IMG/VR virus record: IMGVR_UViG_3300042883_000874
Coordinates: 37,923-101,922 of that record
Length of the DNA: 64,000 nucleotides
Source of the DNA: a virus
Strand: one strand, 5' to 3'
Position numbers and translations under genes: made by a program. Below the pieces are notes generated by a model. That model was not told the DNA's origin, searched no databases, and worked only from the letters and a program-made list of their open reading frames with translations. Positions 38,512-46,652 of this stretch are shown in pieces (position 1 is the stretch's first letter; every line of letters starts with the position of its first letter).

Positions 38512-38645
38512 GCTTTTAAGTTTTTTAACATTATTATTAATTCTTTATCAATAAGTCTATCTAGCTTTGAAAGTATTTCCATTTTAAGTTCATTGGTTAA
38601 GTCCTGTTGTTCTAATGTCATTAACCAATCTTGAAACTCATCCAT
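38508..38645 (-). CDS. Hypothetical protein, 45 aa
   Basis: Short acidic-amphipathic helix protein (MDEFQDWLMTLEQQDL...). It starts inside the last codons of the primase gene (8-base overlap) and its stop overlaps the next ATG (ATGA). Both overlaps support a real, translationally coupled gene. Confidence 0.7.
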   Translation of the reverse strand: MDEFQDWLMTLEQQDLTNELKMEILSKLDRLIDKELIIMLKNLKA

Positions 38646-39624
38646 TTAACTTTTCTTTTAATAAAGGGGTTAACTGGTCTTTAACTTTATGAATGCCATG
38701 ATCTCTTACAGAGTCAGATAAATCTTTTGACATATCAAGAATAACATATGGTATACCATACTTATCTTTATACTTCTTCATAGATTCCTTTCCTGCATTA
38801 TCATTGTCAAATAAAGTACAGATACCTTTATATTTATGCTTATATGCTGTGATAGCATGTTCTGGTATCAAAACATTTTCACTATCCGGGGCTATTGCCT
38901 CAGCATTTTTATATCCAAGTTTAGTAAAAGCCATTATATCTTTCAATGAACTACAGATAACTAGATATGGTAATTCCATAGTTAATTGGTCTGAGCCTTG
39001 AGTATAATCTTTTATCTTAATAAATTTATGATCCTTTGTATAGGGATGATAAATTTTATACAACAAACCATCTTTTCTAAAGTAACCATATATATTACTA
39101 CCTTTAATAGTAAGTTCCTTTATTTCACCTTCTTCTTCTTTTGAAAGTTTATATTCTGCTAGAGGCATTACATTATAAAACTCTAAAAGTTTAGAGCCTA
39201 TATGAAATTTACCCCAGAATTTACTATCTAGGTTAGTCCAGGTTCTTGTAGCAAAGTTTGTTACTTTGAATTTAGTTTGTCTTTTAAATTCTCTTATACT
39301 ATAATCTTCCTTATTAGTAAGAGTATAAGTATTGTAATCTTCAATTATTTTATAAGCAGTCTCTCCACGAGTACTTAAGCTAAACATCTGCTGTATTAGA
39401 TCTAAAGCATCTCCTGTTTTACCAGTAGAAAAGTCTTTATATCTATAAGTTGTGTTCTTTGAATAATATACATACATTGAAGGAGTTTTGTCATTAGGAT
39501 TAAATACTGATTTAATCTTTATGTCTTGTCCACTCAGCTTTTCTGTTAAGTTTAAATAATGTTCATAGACCCATTCTCTAGGAACCTCACTTATACTTGT
39601 AATCAATGATTTTATTCTTAACAT
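38638..39624 (-). CDS. DNA primase, TOPRIM type
   Basis: 328 aa. N-terminal FNPNDKTPSM and YKDFSTGKTGDALDLI resemble the CHC2 region of DnaG-like primases, but the zinc ligands are absent. The TOPRIM part has CSSLKDIMAF (S226, D229) and FDNDNAG (D273, D275). The catalytic Glu of the usual EGxxD is Ser here. Probably lays down primers for the family B polymerase with the DnaB-type helicase. A terminator separates it from the gene upstream. Confidence 0.82.
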   Translation of the reverse strand: MLRIKSLITSISEVPREWVYEHYLNLTEKLSGQDIKIKSVFNPNDKTPSMYVYYSKNTTYRYKDFSTGKTGDALDLIQQMFSLSTRGETAYKIIEDYNTYTLTNKEDYSIREFKRQTKFKVTNFATRTWTNLDSKFWGKFHIGSKLLEFYNVMPLAEYKLSKEEEGEIKELTIKGSNIYGYFRKDGLLYKIYHPYTKDHKFIKIKDYTQGSDQLTMELPYLVICSSLKDIMAFTKLGYKNAEAIAPDSENVLIPEHAITAYKHKYKGICTLFDNDNAGKESMKKYKDKYGIPYVILDMSKDLSDSVRDHGIHKVKDQLTPLLKEKLNG

Positions 39625-39635
39625 AGTTTTAGTAT

Positions 39636-39660
39636 AAAAGGGGAGTTATTAGCTCCCCTT
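39636..39660 (-). terminator. Rho-independent terminator
   Basis: GGGGAG (39640-39645) pairs with CTCCCC (39653-39658); on the - strand it is followed by TTTTATA. It lies between the 236-aa gene and the primase start. Confidence 0.78.
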
Positions 39661-39667
39661 GTTAATA

Positions 39668-40378
39668 TTAAAGATCAAAGTCTGCTCCTGAATTTGTGAT
39701 AAGACCACCTGATGCATCTAATGTATCAGTAGCATCTCCAAATTCACTAACAGCTGTAACTGCTTTTCTTTTAATGTGAGTACCTTCTGCAAACTTTATA
39801 AGTTTACTTGGTTCAGCAGTTAAAGATTCAACAGGTACACCATCTTTGCTATATTTTGGTAAATACAAATCATAGCTGTTATATCCAGCTTTGTTTTGAT
39901 ATTCTTTACCTGCAATACAGAAATTAAATAAAGTGTCTTTGTAAGGCTTGTCTGTACCAAAAGCTTTAAACAATGATTCAACTGTATCATGTTTATTGTC
40001 TTGCTTATCTAACCAAGAATCACAACCTAAGCTAATACACAATTGTTTAAGAGCTTTTAATAATTCTTTATCTCTGCTTACAGCAATACCAGATTTAGTT
40101 TCACCATCAGCAAAAGCCCATTCAGTTAATTTAACTGTACCTACTTTTCCAGCATGTCTACCTAATTCAGGCTTGTCTTTGTTAATAAAGAAGCCTTCAA
40201 ATGCATCACCCATTGATTCACTTTCTAAACTTAATAAAACATTATATGCACCTTCCTTGTATTTAAAATCCTCAAGGGCTACATTGTTAATTTTACATTT
40301 TTGAGATCCTGGTTCTAATGTTTTAGCAACTCCTTCTCCACCAACTTTGATGTCTTTTGTACTTAATTTTCCGCTCAT
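39668..40378 (-). CDS. Candidate single-stranded DNA-binding protein, 236 aa
   Basis: Beta-rich N-terminal half, then an acidic C-terminus ending GADFDL. An acidic tail ending in a hydrophobic residue is a hallmark of SSBs that recruit replication partners. It is flanked by primase and a RecT-like gene and followed by its own terminator, which suits an abundant product. No OB-fold motif can be proven by eye; the SSB call is inference. Confidence 0.5.
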   Translation of the reverse strand: MSGKLSTKDIKVGGEGVAKTLEPGSQKCKINNVALEDFKYKEGAYNVLLSLESESMGDAFEGFFINKDKPELGRHAGKVGTVKLTEWAFADGETKSGIAVSRDKELLKALKQLCISLGCDSWLDKQDNKHDTVESLFKAFGTDKPYKDTLFNFCIAGKEYQNKAGYNSYDLYLPKYSKDGVPVESLTAEPSKLIKFAEGTHIKRKAVTAVSEFGDATDTLDASGGLITNSGADFDL

Positions 40379-40406
40379 GTTATTTATTTTTTATGTTATT
40401 ATGTTA

Positions 40407-41036
40407 TTATTTAACTTCTGTATAATTTGTATCTACTACTTCTGAGATTGTACCATCATCATTTCTTTTAACTTGTTCTTCTTTTAAGAAAGTATCAGCA
40501 AGTTCTTCTGCAGTATACAAACCTAGTAACATATCAGCACCAATTCTATTAGCACCTTTAGCAAGACATCTAGCATAAAGCATTTCTCTTGGCATTCTTG
40601 TCCAGTTATCCTTACTAGTTAAACCTTGAAGAGTAGCATCTTTCCATGTAAATGAACATGTTTCATTCATACCATCTCTAGTAAAAACAATTGTAGTTCT
40701 TCTATCACTTGGCTTAGTACCATCAGGTTTTGGTGATATAATATCTGTAGATCCATCAGGATAAACATATACACCATCTTCTTTAGTATAAAACTTTATA
40801 TTACCTCTTCTTAGTAATGCACCAATTGCTTTAGCACTTAAACTTAATCTACCTTGAATAGGTATGATATAGTGAAATGCTTGCATTGTTGGAAAGCCTA
40901 ATTCTTTACCCATTTGAGCAATAGTAAAAGCTTCTTCTACAGTTTTAATATGAGAAGGTAACTTCTTTGAGTCAATTAAGGTAGTCAGAAACTTACTTAA
41001 GTCTGCTTCTGTTTTGATTACTTCATTATTTTCCAT
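40407..41036 (-). CDS. RecT-like single-strand annealing protein
   Basis: 209 aa. FPTMQAFHYIIPIQGRLSLSAKA and WTRMPREMLYARCLAKGAN...GLYTAEEL form the pattern of phage RecT-type recombinases. It would anneal ssDNA from the PD-(D/E)XK exonuclease. Its start shares one base with the upstream stop. Confidence 0.75.
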   Translation of the reverse strand: MENNEVIKTEADLSKFLTTLIDSKKLPSHIKTVEEAFTIAQMGKELGFPTMQAFHYIIPIQGRLSLSAKAIGALLRRGNIKFYTKEDGVYVYPDGSTDIISPKPDGTKPSDRRTTIVFTRDGMNETCSFTWKDATLQGLTSKDNWTRMPREMLYARCLAKGANRIGADMLLGLYTAEELADTFLKEEQVKRNDDGTISEVVDTNYTEVK

Positions 41037-41611
41037 TATTTATTTTTTATTATGTTATTAAGCCATTCTTTTTTACTAACTGGTTTGTTCAATAATATTG
41101 CTGCAAGATCTAGCATAGTCATCTCATTAATAGGAGGATCTAAGCTTAAATCTGGCAAGTCAAAGTCAGTTTCAATAGTCTTTGTCTCTATCTTTTTTGT
41201 TTTAACTGGAGGAGCAATAGGGGCTTCTACAGTAGGTTCAGAAATACTATATTTCTTAATTAATTTTAATTCATCTACAGGTACAAGATATCTTATGTGT
41301 CCTGTTACTGCAGCTGGTTCTGTTTTTTCATACTCCTCATCAAAGTGAGGGTTGAATCTCCATAAATATAAAGCTCTCTCTATATCTTCTGGAACATTGT
41401 CTCTATTTGTGAACTCAATAAAAAGATCTTGTCCTCTACTAATTTCACTGTGAAAAAAACTGATATGTACTTCAGTCTTTCCTGTAGGCCTATAGGCCAT
41501 TTTTGGTATAATGATACTATCAGCATCACCATTTTCCAACATTGCTTTACTATGAAAATCTTTAATTAATTTAAGATTCTCTTTTTTGTCTAATCCATAG
41601 GTTATTATCAT
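41036..41611 (-). CDS. Hypothetical protein, 191 aa
   Basis: An N-terminal alpha/beta half, then a Pro/Lys/Thr-rich linker (about residues 127-150) and a short helical tail. Overlaps the helicase stop by 4 bases and the RecT-like start by 1, so it sits inside the replication-recombination unit. No family recognised. Confidence 0.75.
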   Translation of the reverse strand: MIITYGLDKKENLKLIKDFHSKAMLENGDADSIIIPKMAYRPTGKTEVHISFFHSEISRGQDLFIEFTNRDNVPEDIERALYLWRFNPHFDEEYEKTEPAAVTGHIRYLVPVDELKLIKKYSISEPTVEAPIAPPVKTKKIETKTIETDFDLPDLSLDPPINEMTMLDLAAILLNKPVSKKEWLNNIIKNK

Positions 41612-42597
41612 ATTCTTACTTTTCTTACTTGTTGTGGAGGTGTTGGTATTTCTACAATACTCATTTTTTTATACTCAGTTTTAAAGAAAGCTATGCCTGT
41701 TTCACCATTTCTTGACTTAAGAAAATGCATAGCTAGTATTGATTTATCTGAATTTATAATATATCTTTCTACACCATAATAAATAATTTTTTGTTTACCT
41801 GGTCTATTAAGGCCTATTAATGTATCTGCATGTTGAAGCAAAGCATCTGCTCCAAATAAATCAGATTCTAAAATAAAGTTACCATACTTTCCATCTTCAT
41901 TTCTCTCAGGGCTGTCAATATTTCTATTAAGTTGACTAACTATTATAAAAGCAATTGGGTATCTTCTCTTAAGAGTTGTTACCATTTCTCCTAATGAATA
42001 TAGAGTGTCATAAACATCTTTTTCAAAAGGAGCTCTCTTTAGTAAAATAGAGTGATCTAATGTAATTATAGTATTTGTATAAATTCTTTTACCATCTTTG
42101 TCTAAACTAGAATGTTGAAGCATGTATTCTTCAATGATTTCTTTAAACTCTAATATGTTACAGGGTTCATCTACTATGTCAATAGGATACTTTATTTGTT
42201 CTTTAGCAAATGCTCTACAAGCTTCAAATTCTTCATCACTTAATCTTTCATCAGCACTACATAGTTCTTTATAACTTTTTCCTGTATGTCCTGAGTATGC
42301 TCTAATTGCAGATACTCTACCTACCATCTCAAACTGAAATTCTAAAACTCTAAAAGACATTAAAGGATTACATTTAAATGCTCCTCTTACTAATAAATCT
42401 TTAACAACAGTTTTACCAGTAGCTGGTCTAGCTCCAATAACAGTAGTAGAATGCCATTCTATACCATTAACTGTTGCTTCATTAAAAGAAGCCCAAGGAG
42501 TTTTAATACTAGTAATTTTTCCATGCATTCTGCCTTGTAGATAAGCCAAGGATTCCACAAAGCCCTCTTTCTGAGTCTTCCATTTTACTTTTGCCAT
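41608..42597 (-). CDS. dnaB: Replicative DnaB-type helicase (RecA-fold, SF4)
   Basis: 329 aa, only the C-terminal ATPase domain of DnaB (no N-terminal primase-binding domain seen). Walker A GARPATGKT (55-63), Walker B TIITLD (D181), then FIIVSQLNRN, the sensor-like Gln motif, and a SDLFGADALLQHADTLIGL segment. Likely unwinds DNA ahead of the family B polymerase. A consensus promoter lies 36 bases upstream. Confidence 0.88.
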   Translation of the reverse strand: MAKVKWKTQKEGFVESLAYLQGRMHGKITSIKTPWASFNEATVNGIEWHSTTVIGARPATGKTVVKDLLVRGAFKCNPLMSFRVLEFQFEMVGRVSAIRAYSGHTGKSYKELCSADERLSDEEFEACRAFAKEQIKYPIDIVDEPCNILEFKEIIEEYMLQHSSLDKDGKRIYTNTIITLDHSILLKRAPFEKDVYDTLYSLGEMVTTLKRRYPIAFIIVSQLNRNIDSPERNEDGKYGNFILESDLFGADALLQHADTLIGLNRPGKQKIIYYGVERYIINSDKSILAMHFLKSRNGETGIAFFKTEYKKMSIVEIPTPPQQVRKVRI

Positions 42598-42632
42598 GTA
42601 TTTTGATTATTTGTTGGTTTTTTTTCTTTAAG

Positions 42633-42663
42633 CAAACTTACTTAAAAACTTTAATATTTCAAA
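42633..42663 (-). promoter_or_regulatory. Promoter of the helicase-RecT unit
   Basis: TAAGTTTG (42640-42633) with TTTG (42663-42660) 19 nt upstream matches the Bacteroidota -33/-7 consensus in both sequence and spacing. It lies in the 99-nt gap before the helicase ATG. Confidence 0.65.
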
Positions 42664-42696
42664 TACTTTTTTACAAGTACTTGATAATCAATTGCA

Positions 42697-43275
42697 TTAT
42701 TTACCAAATACTTTTTCAGTAAAGATTGGTTCTTTGAACTCTTCACCATTAAGTACTAAATCACAATAAGCAGCTAAATCAGATGACCATGACTTATCAG
42801 ATTCTTGCTTTCTAATGAAATATTTAGAAGTTCTGGTGTATTTATATCCTTTAGCTTCTTCAGCCTCAAGATATAACTCAGTTGCATCTAATATTACATC
42901 CCAAGCATAATCATGCTCTGTAAAGAACCATCTAAAAGAAGTAATAATCTCTTTGATTGGGGCTCTAGCAGGCTTGTTACTACCTAGTTTCATTCTAGGA
43001 AATAAAGTATTATACTTTTCTGCATTAGTATCAAAGTCATCACCCATAATTGAGTTATCAGACTTCTTAAGCTGTACTGCAAAATAAGATTCCATCTTAC
43101 TGATTAAACTCATACTTTTAGGTTCTAAAAGATAAAGTTTATCATTTTGTGTAAGCCAGGCATTCTGTATTAATAATCTTAGTTCTTGATGAACATTGAT
43201 ATTAGGAGGAGCTATACTATAATGAATGCAATAAAGTAGGTAAAATTGGTTAGGAGTTAGTTTCTCCTCTGTCAT
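42697..43275 (-). CDS. Hypothetical replication-region protein, 192 aa
   Basis: Start set at 43275 (MTEEKLTPNQF); an upstream in-frame ATG at 43320 would deepen the overlap with the DnaA-like gene. The N-terminus looks like a winged helix (TPNQFYLLYCI...), the C-terminus (YKYTRTSKYFIRK) is basic. It follows the DnaA-like gene and precedes the helicase, the usual place of a helicase loader or initiator, but no loader motif is visible. Confidence 0.7.
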   Translation of the reverse strand: MTEEKLTPNQFYLLYCIHYSIAPPNINVHQELRLLIQNAWLTQNDKLYLLEPKSMSLISKMESYFAVQLKKSDNSIMGDDFDTNAEKYNTLFPRMKLGSNKPARAPIKEIITSFRWFFTEHDYAWDVILDATELYLEAEEAKGYKYTRTSKYFIRKQESDKSWSSDLAAYCDLVLNGEEFKEPIFTEKVFGK

Positions 43276-43729
43276 GTTGTTGAATAATATCAACAAGTTC
43301 ATCTGTTTCTTTAAAGCCATCTTCTATTTCTTTTAGTATTGTTAAGGTTGTTTCTTCTTTAATTTCAATAAAGTTTTTTATTTTACTTATACCATGTAAA
43401 ACATTTGAATGATTAAATCCAAAATATTTACTAATACCTACTAAAGTATAGCCCATATTGTGAAGATGATAAAACATAGCTTGTCTGTAACATATTAAAT
43501 CTCTATCTCTAACTCTTTGTTTTACTGTATAAACATCACCAAACTTCTTATACATTACAAAATTAACAATTTTCTCAACATCTTGTAGGGATAGAGGTCT
43601 GAGTTTGTTATTTCTATTTAAATAAAGCACTTTAGGTTGTGTTCCATACTTTGAATAAAAGTTATCACAAAAAATTTTTACATCTTCTTCTTGCTCTTTT
43701 TCAAGCTTTTTCATTTCATTTGTTACCAT
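43250..43729 (-). CDS. DnaA domain IV-like DNA-binding protein
   Basis: 159 aa. RDRDLICYRQAMFYHLHNMGYTLVGISKYFGFNHSNVLHGISKI (residues 74-117, shown here in parts: RDRD, YRQAMFY, IS-YFG, NHSNVLHG) follows the DnaA domain IV helix-turn-helix; NHSNVLHGISKI stands for the DHTTVLHA-KI signature. There is no AAA+ domain. It may bind DnaA boxes of host or phage; two perfect boxes occur at 58280-58310. Confidence 0.8.
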   Translation of the reverse strand: MVTNEMKKLEKEQEEDVKIFCDNFYSKYGTQPKVLYLNRNNKLRPLSLQDVEKIVNFVMYKKFGDVYTVKQRVRDRDLICYRQAMFYHLHNMGYTLVGISKYFGFNHSNVLHGISKIKNFIEIKEETTLTILKEIEDGFKETDELVDIIQQHDRGETNS

Positions 43730-44439
43730 GTTATTTCTTGGTTAAATTGTTTTTTTGTAAGCATATTTACTTTATTAAATACATCATTACAGTCCCAAGA
43801 TAGTAATTCCTTGTAAGCTGCTGATGCTGGGTGACTTGTAAATATCTTCTCTGAATACTCCGGTACTGATTCTGCCCATTCTTGAGCTTTCTTACCCATA
43901 AATACATAGATTAAGTTAGGGTTATTAACACTAAGAAAATCAAATAAGAATGTTAAGAAAGGTCTCCAAAGTTCATAGTGAGTTCCTGTTTTATGAATTG
44001 TAGTTGTTAAAGCACAATTTAACATAAGTACTCCTTGATTAGACCATCTTGCCAAGTCAGCATCACCTGTATAAGTTTCATGATATACTGTTTCTTCTAA
44101 AGCTTTAAACATATATCTCAATGATGCTTCAGGTTTACCAATATTACTACATGAAAATGCTATACCATCCGCTACATATATTTGAGGATAAGGGTCTTGT
44201 CCTATTAGTACAACTTTTAATTTGTCTAATGGACATTCCTCAAATGCTCTAAACATCTGCTTTACTGGTGGTGTGAATCTTTTGTCGGCTCTTGCCTCTG
44301 CTAGTAATGTATTAAGAATCTTATCATATTCACTACTAAGAATAAAAGTTTTTAACTTATCTCCCCAGCCTGAATTCTTTAAGTTCTCATACAATTTTGT
44401 TTTTACTTCTTCTAAATTTACTGAATCTAGTGTGCTCAT
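43723..44439 (-). CDS. ung: Uracil-DNA glycosylase, family 1
   Basis: 238 aa. GQDPYP (80-85, catalytic D82), LMLNCALTTTIHKTGTH (N141) and SHPAS (H203) are the family 1 UDG motifs. It removes uracil from DNA. The usual HPSPLS loop is HPASAA here, a mild change in the DNA-intercalating loop. Overlaps the DnaA-like gene by 7 bases and diverges from the + strand gene at 44465. Confidence 0.9.
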   Translation of the reverse strand: MSTLDSVNLEEVKTKLYENLKNSGWGDKLKTFILSSEYDKILNTLLAEARADKRFTPPVKQMFRAFEECPLDKLKVVLIGQDPYPQIYVADGIAFSCSNIGKPEASLRYMFKALEETVYHETYTGDADLARWSNQGVLMLNCALTTTIHKTGTHYELWRPFLTFLFDFLSVNNPNLIYVFMGKKAQEWAESVPEYSEKIFTSHPASAAYKELLSWDCNDVFNKVNMLTKKQFNQEITW

Positions 44440-44452
44440 ATTATTTTTTTTG

Positions 44453-44460
44453 TATATTTG
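44453..44460 (+). promoter_or_regulatory. Promoter box, leaderless type
   Basis: TATATTTG followed by CTGT and the ATG at 44465. The 4-nt spacing means transcription should start at or beside the start codon. No clear -33 TTG is seen. Confidence 0.6.
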
Positions 44461-44464
44461 CTGT

Positions 44465-44770
44465 ATGGAAGAAACTATTAAATATAAAACATTACCTCCT
44501 GATGCTCTTATTAATATAGAGGTATCAGGTACTTTTTACAAAAAACTTACTAATTTATTATTAGCATTAGGAGAGTCAGTTCCAGCTGAAGAATTTCAGG
44601 CTGTACTTGAAAAAATAAAAACTGATGAGCCACCTAAAGATATTTTTGAAGTTAATGTACATTTAATAATAGCTTTAATTTATGAAATTGAAACTAAAGC
44701 TGTAGCCCAAAACAAAATAAAAGAAATTGAAGTTAATGCTGAAACAGGAAAGCCTGTTACCGAAAGTTAA
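44465..44770 (+). CDS. Hypothetical protein, 101 aa, only rightward gene of the early block
   Basis: MEETIKYKTLPPDALINIEVSG...; acidic, helical, with ALGESVPAEEFQAVLEKIK and VHLIIALIYEIETKA. I recall similar short proteins in crAss-like genomes, function unknown. Start chosen at 44465 because of the TATATTTG box directly upstream; the frame is open further left inside the glycosylase gene. It converges on, and overlaps by 14 bases, the next - strand gene. Confidence 0.75.
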   Translation: MEETIKYKTLPPDALINIEVSGTFYKKLTNLLLALGESVPAEEFQAVLEKIKTDEPPKDIFEVNVHLIIALIYEIETKAVAQNKIKEIEVNAETGKPVTES

Positions 44771-45146
44771 TATTAACAAAATCTCCTCTTTGTATTAAAG
44801 TCTGTATTGTTAGACTTAGCTCATCTTTAGAGCAATCTGCAAATGATTTATATTCTATTTCACCATTTACTTCTGATGAGAGGCCACTAGCTGTTTTTAT
44901 GTCTCTTTCCATATCTTCAAATGTATCACCTATTTCTTTAGCTAATTCTCTGATACACACTTTAATTTTAGAAATTTGTGTATATGTACCATCTGTTAGA
45001 TTAGCCTCAAAGAATACTTGAACTAAATGATCTTCTGATAAGCTACTTAAAAATAATTTATACAAGCCTTCATCATTAGGATTTTTATAAATAAGCTTGT
45101 TTCCAGACTTCTTTAATATTACACTATGTATGGCTTCTTGACTCAT
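44757..45146 (-). CDS. Hypothetical protein, 129 aa
   Basis: Contains QISKIKVCIRELAKEIGDTFEDMERDIK and YKSFADCSKDELSLTIQTLIQ, which recalls phage recombination-accessory (NinB-like) proteins, though I cannot confirm it. Ends in a basic Arg. Its start overlaps the upstream stop (ATGA). Confidence 0.72.
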   Translation of the reverse strand: MSQEAIHSVILKKSGNKLIYKNPNDEGLYKLFLSSLSEDHLVQVFFEANLTDGTYTQISKIKVCIRELAKEIGDTFEDMERDIKTASGLSSEVNGEIEYKSFADCSKDELSLTIQTLIQRGDFVNINFR

Positions 45147-45259
45147 TTTGTATTAGGATTTGTTTTTTTCCATGCTGACTTTGCTGCTTTTAAAGCTGCT
45201 TTTTCTTCTTTAGTTTTCTTAAATAACTCTCCACCTTTTATTGCTTTTACTTCTGACAT
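45143..45259 (-). CDS. Small basic peptide, 38 aa
   Basis: Lys/Ala-rich (KKTKEEKAALKAAKSAWKK), one amphipathic basic helix. Its stop overlaps the next ATG (ATGA), which supports translation. No family recognised. Confidence 0.65.
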   Translation of the reverse strand: MSEVKAIKGGELFKKTKEEKAALKAAKSAWKKTNPNTK

Positions 45260-45282
45260 TTTATTTGTTTTAATTGTTAATA

Positions 45283-45537
45283 TTACATACCCCAATAACC
45301 TCTTGGATCTTCTTCAATTAAGGTATCTTTGGTTGCATAATCCCAACCCCAAGATCCTTCATCATTTTCATAAGAATTTTCAATCCACTTTTGTAAAGAT
45401 TCTATATCTTTAAATGATGTATTGTTAGCAGCACTACAGCCATCACAATCAGTAGACCAATAGTTAATATAGATTATACCATTAGCTAACAATTGTTTTA
45501 AGCCTTCATTTTCTGCTTCTAAACTTAAATGTTTCAT
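45283..45537 (-). CDS. Hypothetical protein, 84 aa
   Basis: Has a TDCDGCSA cluster near residue 29 and a Trp/Gly/Asp-rich C-terminus (GSWGWDYA...RGYWGM). The two Cys could bind metal. No known family. Confidence 0.72.
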   Translation of the reverse strand: MKHLSLEAENEGLKQLLANGIIYINYWSTDCDGCSAANNTSFKDIESLQKWIENSYENDEGSWGWDYATKDTLIEEDPRGYWGM

Positions 45538-45538
45538 A

Positions 45539-45790
45539 TTAATAGTTTTCTTGTTTACTTGTGAATATTAACATTTTATTCTTTTCCTTGATAGCTTCTA
45601 ATCTTGCTTTATCAAGTTCTAAGATGCATTCTCCACCTAATTCTAAGTCTGTTTCTATTTCTTCTCTTTCAATGATTAAGCTTCTTATTGTTCTAGACAA
45701 GCCTTTTGTTTCTGACTGATTAGCCAAAATTGTTTCTACATGCTTTAAGAATAATGTATCCTTAGCATAATCTTTTAAATTAATTTTCAT
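45539..45790 (-). CDS. Hypothetical protein, 83 aa
   Basis: Charged helical protein without recognised domains. Its start overlaps the upstream stop by 4 bases and it ends 2 bases before the 84-aa gene start. Confidence 0.72.
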   Translation of the reverse strand: MKINLKDYAKDTLFLKHVETILANQSETKGLSRTIRSLIIEREEIETDLELGGECILELDKARLEAIKEKNKMLIFTSKQENY

Positions 45791-46104
45791 TCTGAGTAGT
45801 ATTGATTAAGTTCATGTACTTCATTTTTAGCTTCTTCTAGAATTTTTTCTAAAGCTGCTTCTATGTCCCAGTCTTGAGTTACTGGTAAGCCAAATCTATT
45901 GGCTGCAAAAAACTGATAAGGAAAGTATGCATCAATATTAAGTTCTTCTAACTTAAAACCTACCATACCACCTTGAATCAATAATTTTGCTACTTTAGTT
46001 ACTGTGTATGTCTGCCCTTCTACTAACCATTTAGAGTTAGGAATATCATTGGGCTTACTCTTGTTGTCCAAGCATATCACTTGGAAGGGTGTCTTCATTT
46101 CCAT
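45787..46104 (-). CDS. Conserved small phage protein, 105 aa
   Basis: FQVICLDNKSKPNDIPNSKWLVEGQTYTV is an SH3-like opening common in Bacteroidota phages and mobile elements (recalled, unnamed family); YFPYQFFAANRF follows. Overlaps the upstream gene by 50 bases unless the second Met (46098) is used. Confidence 0.75.
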   Translation of the reverse strand: MEMKTPFQVICLDNKSKPNDIPNSKWLVEGQTYTVTKVAKLLIQGGMVGFKLEELNIDAYFPYQFFAANRFGLPVTQDWDIEAALEKILEEAKNEVHELNQYYSE

Positions 46105-46387
46105 CTTCTTCTGGTTCTATGTAGTTAGGATTCCATTGTGGGTCTGTTGACTCTTCAGGTACATAATGACCTTTTTCAGTTGATTGTAATCTTAAGTTTT
46201 TGTGATAGGTTTCTTCATCATCTTCATGTAGACTATGAGAAGACTGTCCTGTAGGGATAAAGTCCTCATCACATTGATATAAAGTAATATCTAAGAATTG
46301 TTTTACACCCTCATCATTAGTTAAGTGTGCAGGTAGAGTCATAAACTTCATTTTTATGTCACCTATTTGTATTGCTGTTGTTGCCAT
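46055..46387 (-). CDS. Hypothetical acidic protein, 110 aa
   Basis: MATTAIQIGDIKMKFMTLPAH..., then a long acidic, Pro/Asp/Glu-rich disordered tail (EESTDPQWNPNYIEPEEDGNE). A TATATTTG promoter box lies 4 bases before the ATG, so it heads a transcript. Function unknown. Confidence 0.75.
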   Translation of the reverse strand: MATTAIQIGDIKMKFMTLPAHLTNDEGVKQFLDITLYQCDEDFIPTGQSSHSLHEDDEETYHKNLRLQSTEKGHYVPEESTDPQWNPNYIEPEEDGNEDTLPSDMLGQQE

Positions 46388-46391
46388 GTTG

Positions 46392-46399
46392 CAAATATA
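46392..46399 (-). promoter_or_regulatory. Promoter box, leaderless type
   Basis: TATATTTG (46399-46392), then CAAC and the ATG at 46387. Same box and same 4-nt spacing as at 28365 and 44453. It directly follows the stop of the 83-aa gene. Confidence 0.6.
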
Positions 46400-46651
46400 T
46401 TAAAATCTTTTAATTGTTACCTTATAAAATTTAATATTTGCTATTGGGCTTAAATCAACTTCAGTAGCTTCAATTAATTTATGAGGATAAGGTTGCTTTG
46501 TTAATGTTTTAAATGTAGTTTCATTAAGATTACTCTTGTAATCCCATGATCCATGCCACTTAATAGTTGTACCCCGGTTGATGGGAGTTTCTATTGTTCT
46601 TAGTTCTGAGTTTTGCATTAAGATATGCTCATCAAGTTTAGGTAAATCCAT
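46400..46651 (-). CDS. Hypothetical protein, 83 aa
   Basis: Beta-rich, with RGTTIKWHGSWDYKS and a basic end (FYKVTIKRF). One base after the ClpS stop. No family recognised. Confidence 0.72.
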   Translation of the reverse strand: MDLPKLDEHILMQNSELRTIETPINRGTTIKWHGSWDYKSNLNETTFKTLTKQPYPHKLIEATEVDLSPIANIKFYKVTIKRF

Positions 46652-46652
46652 G

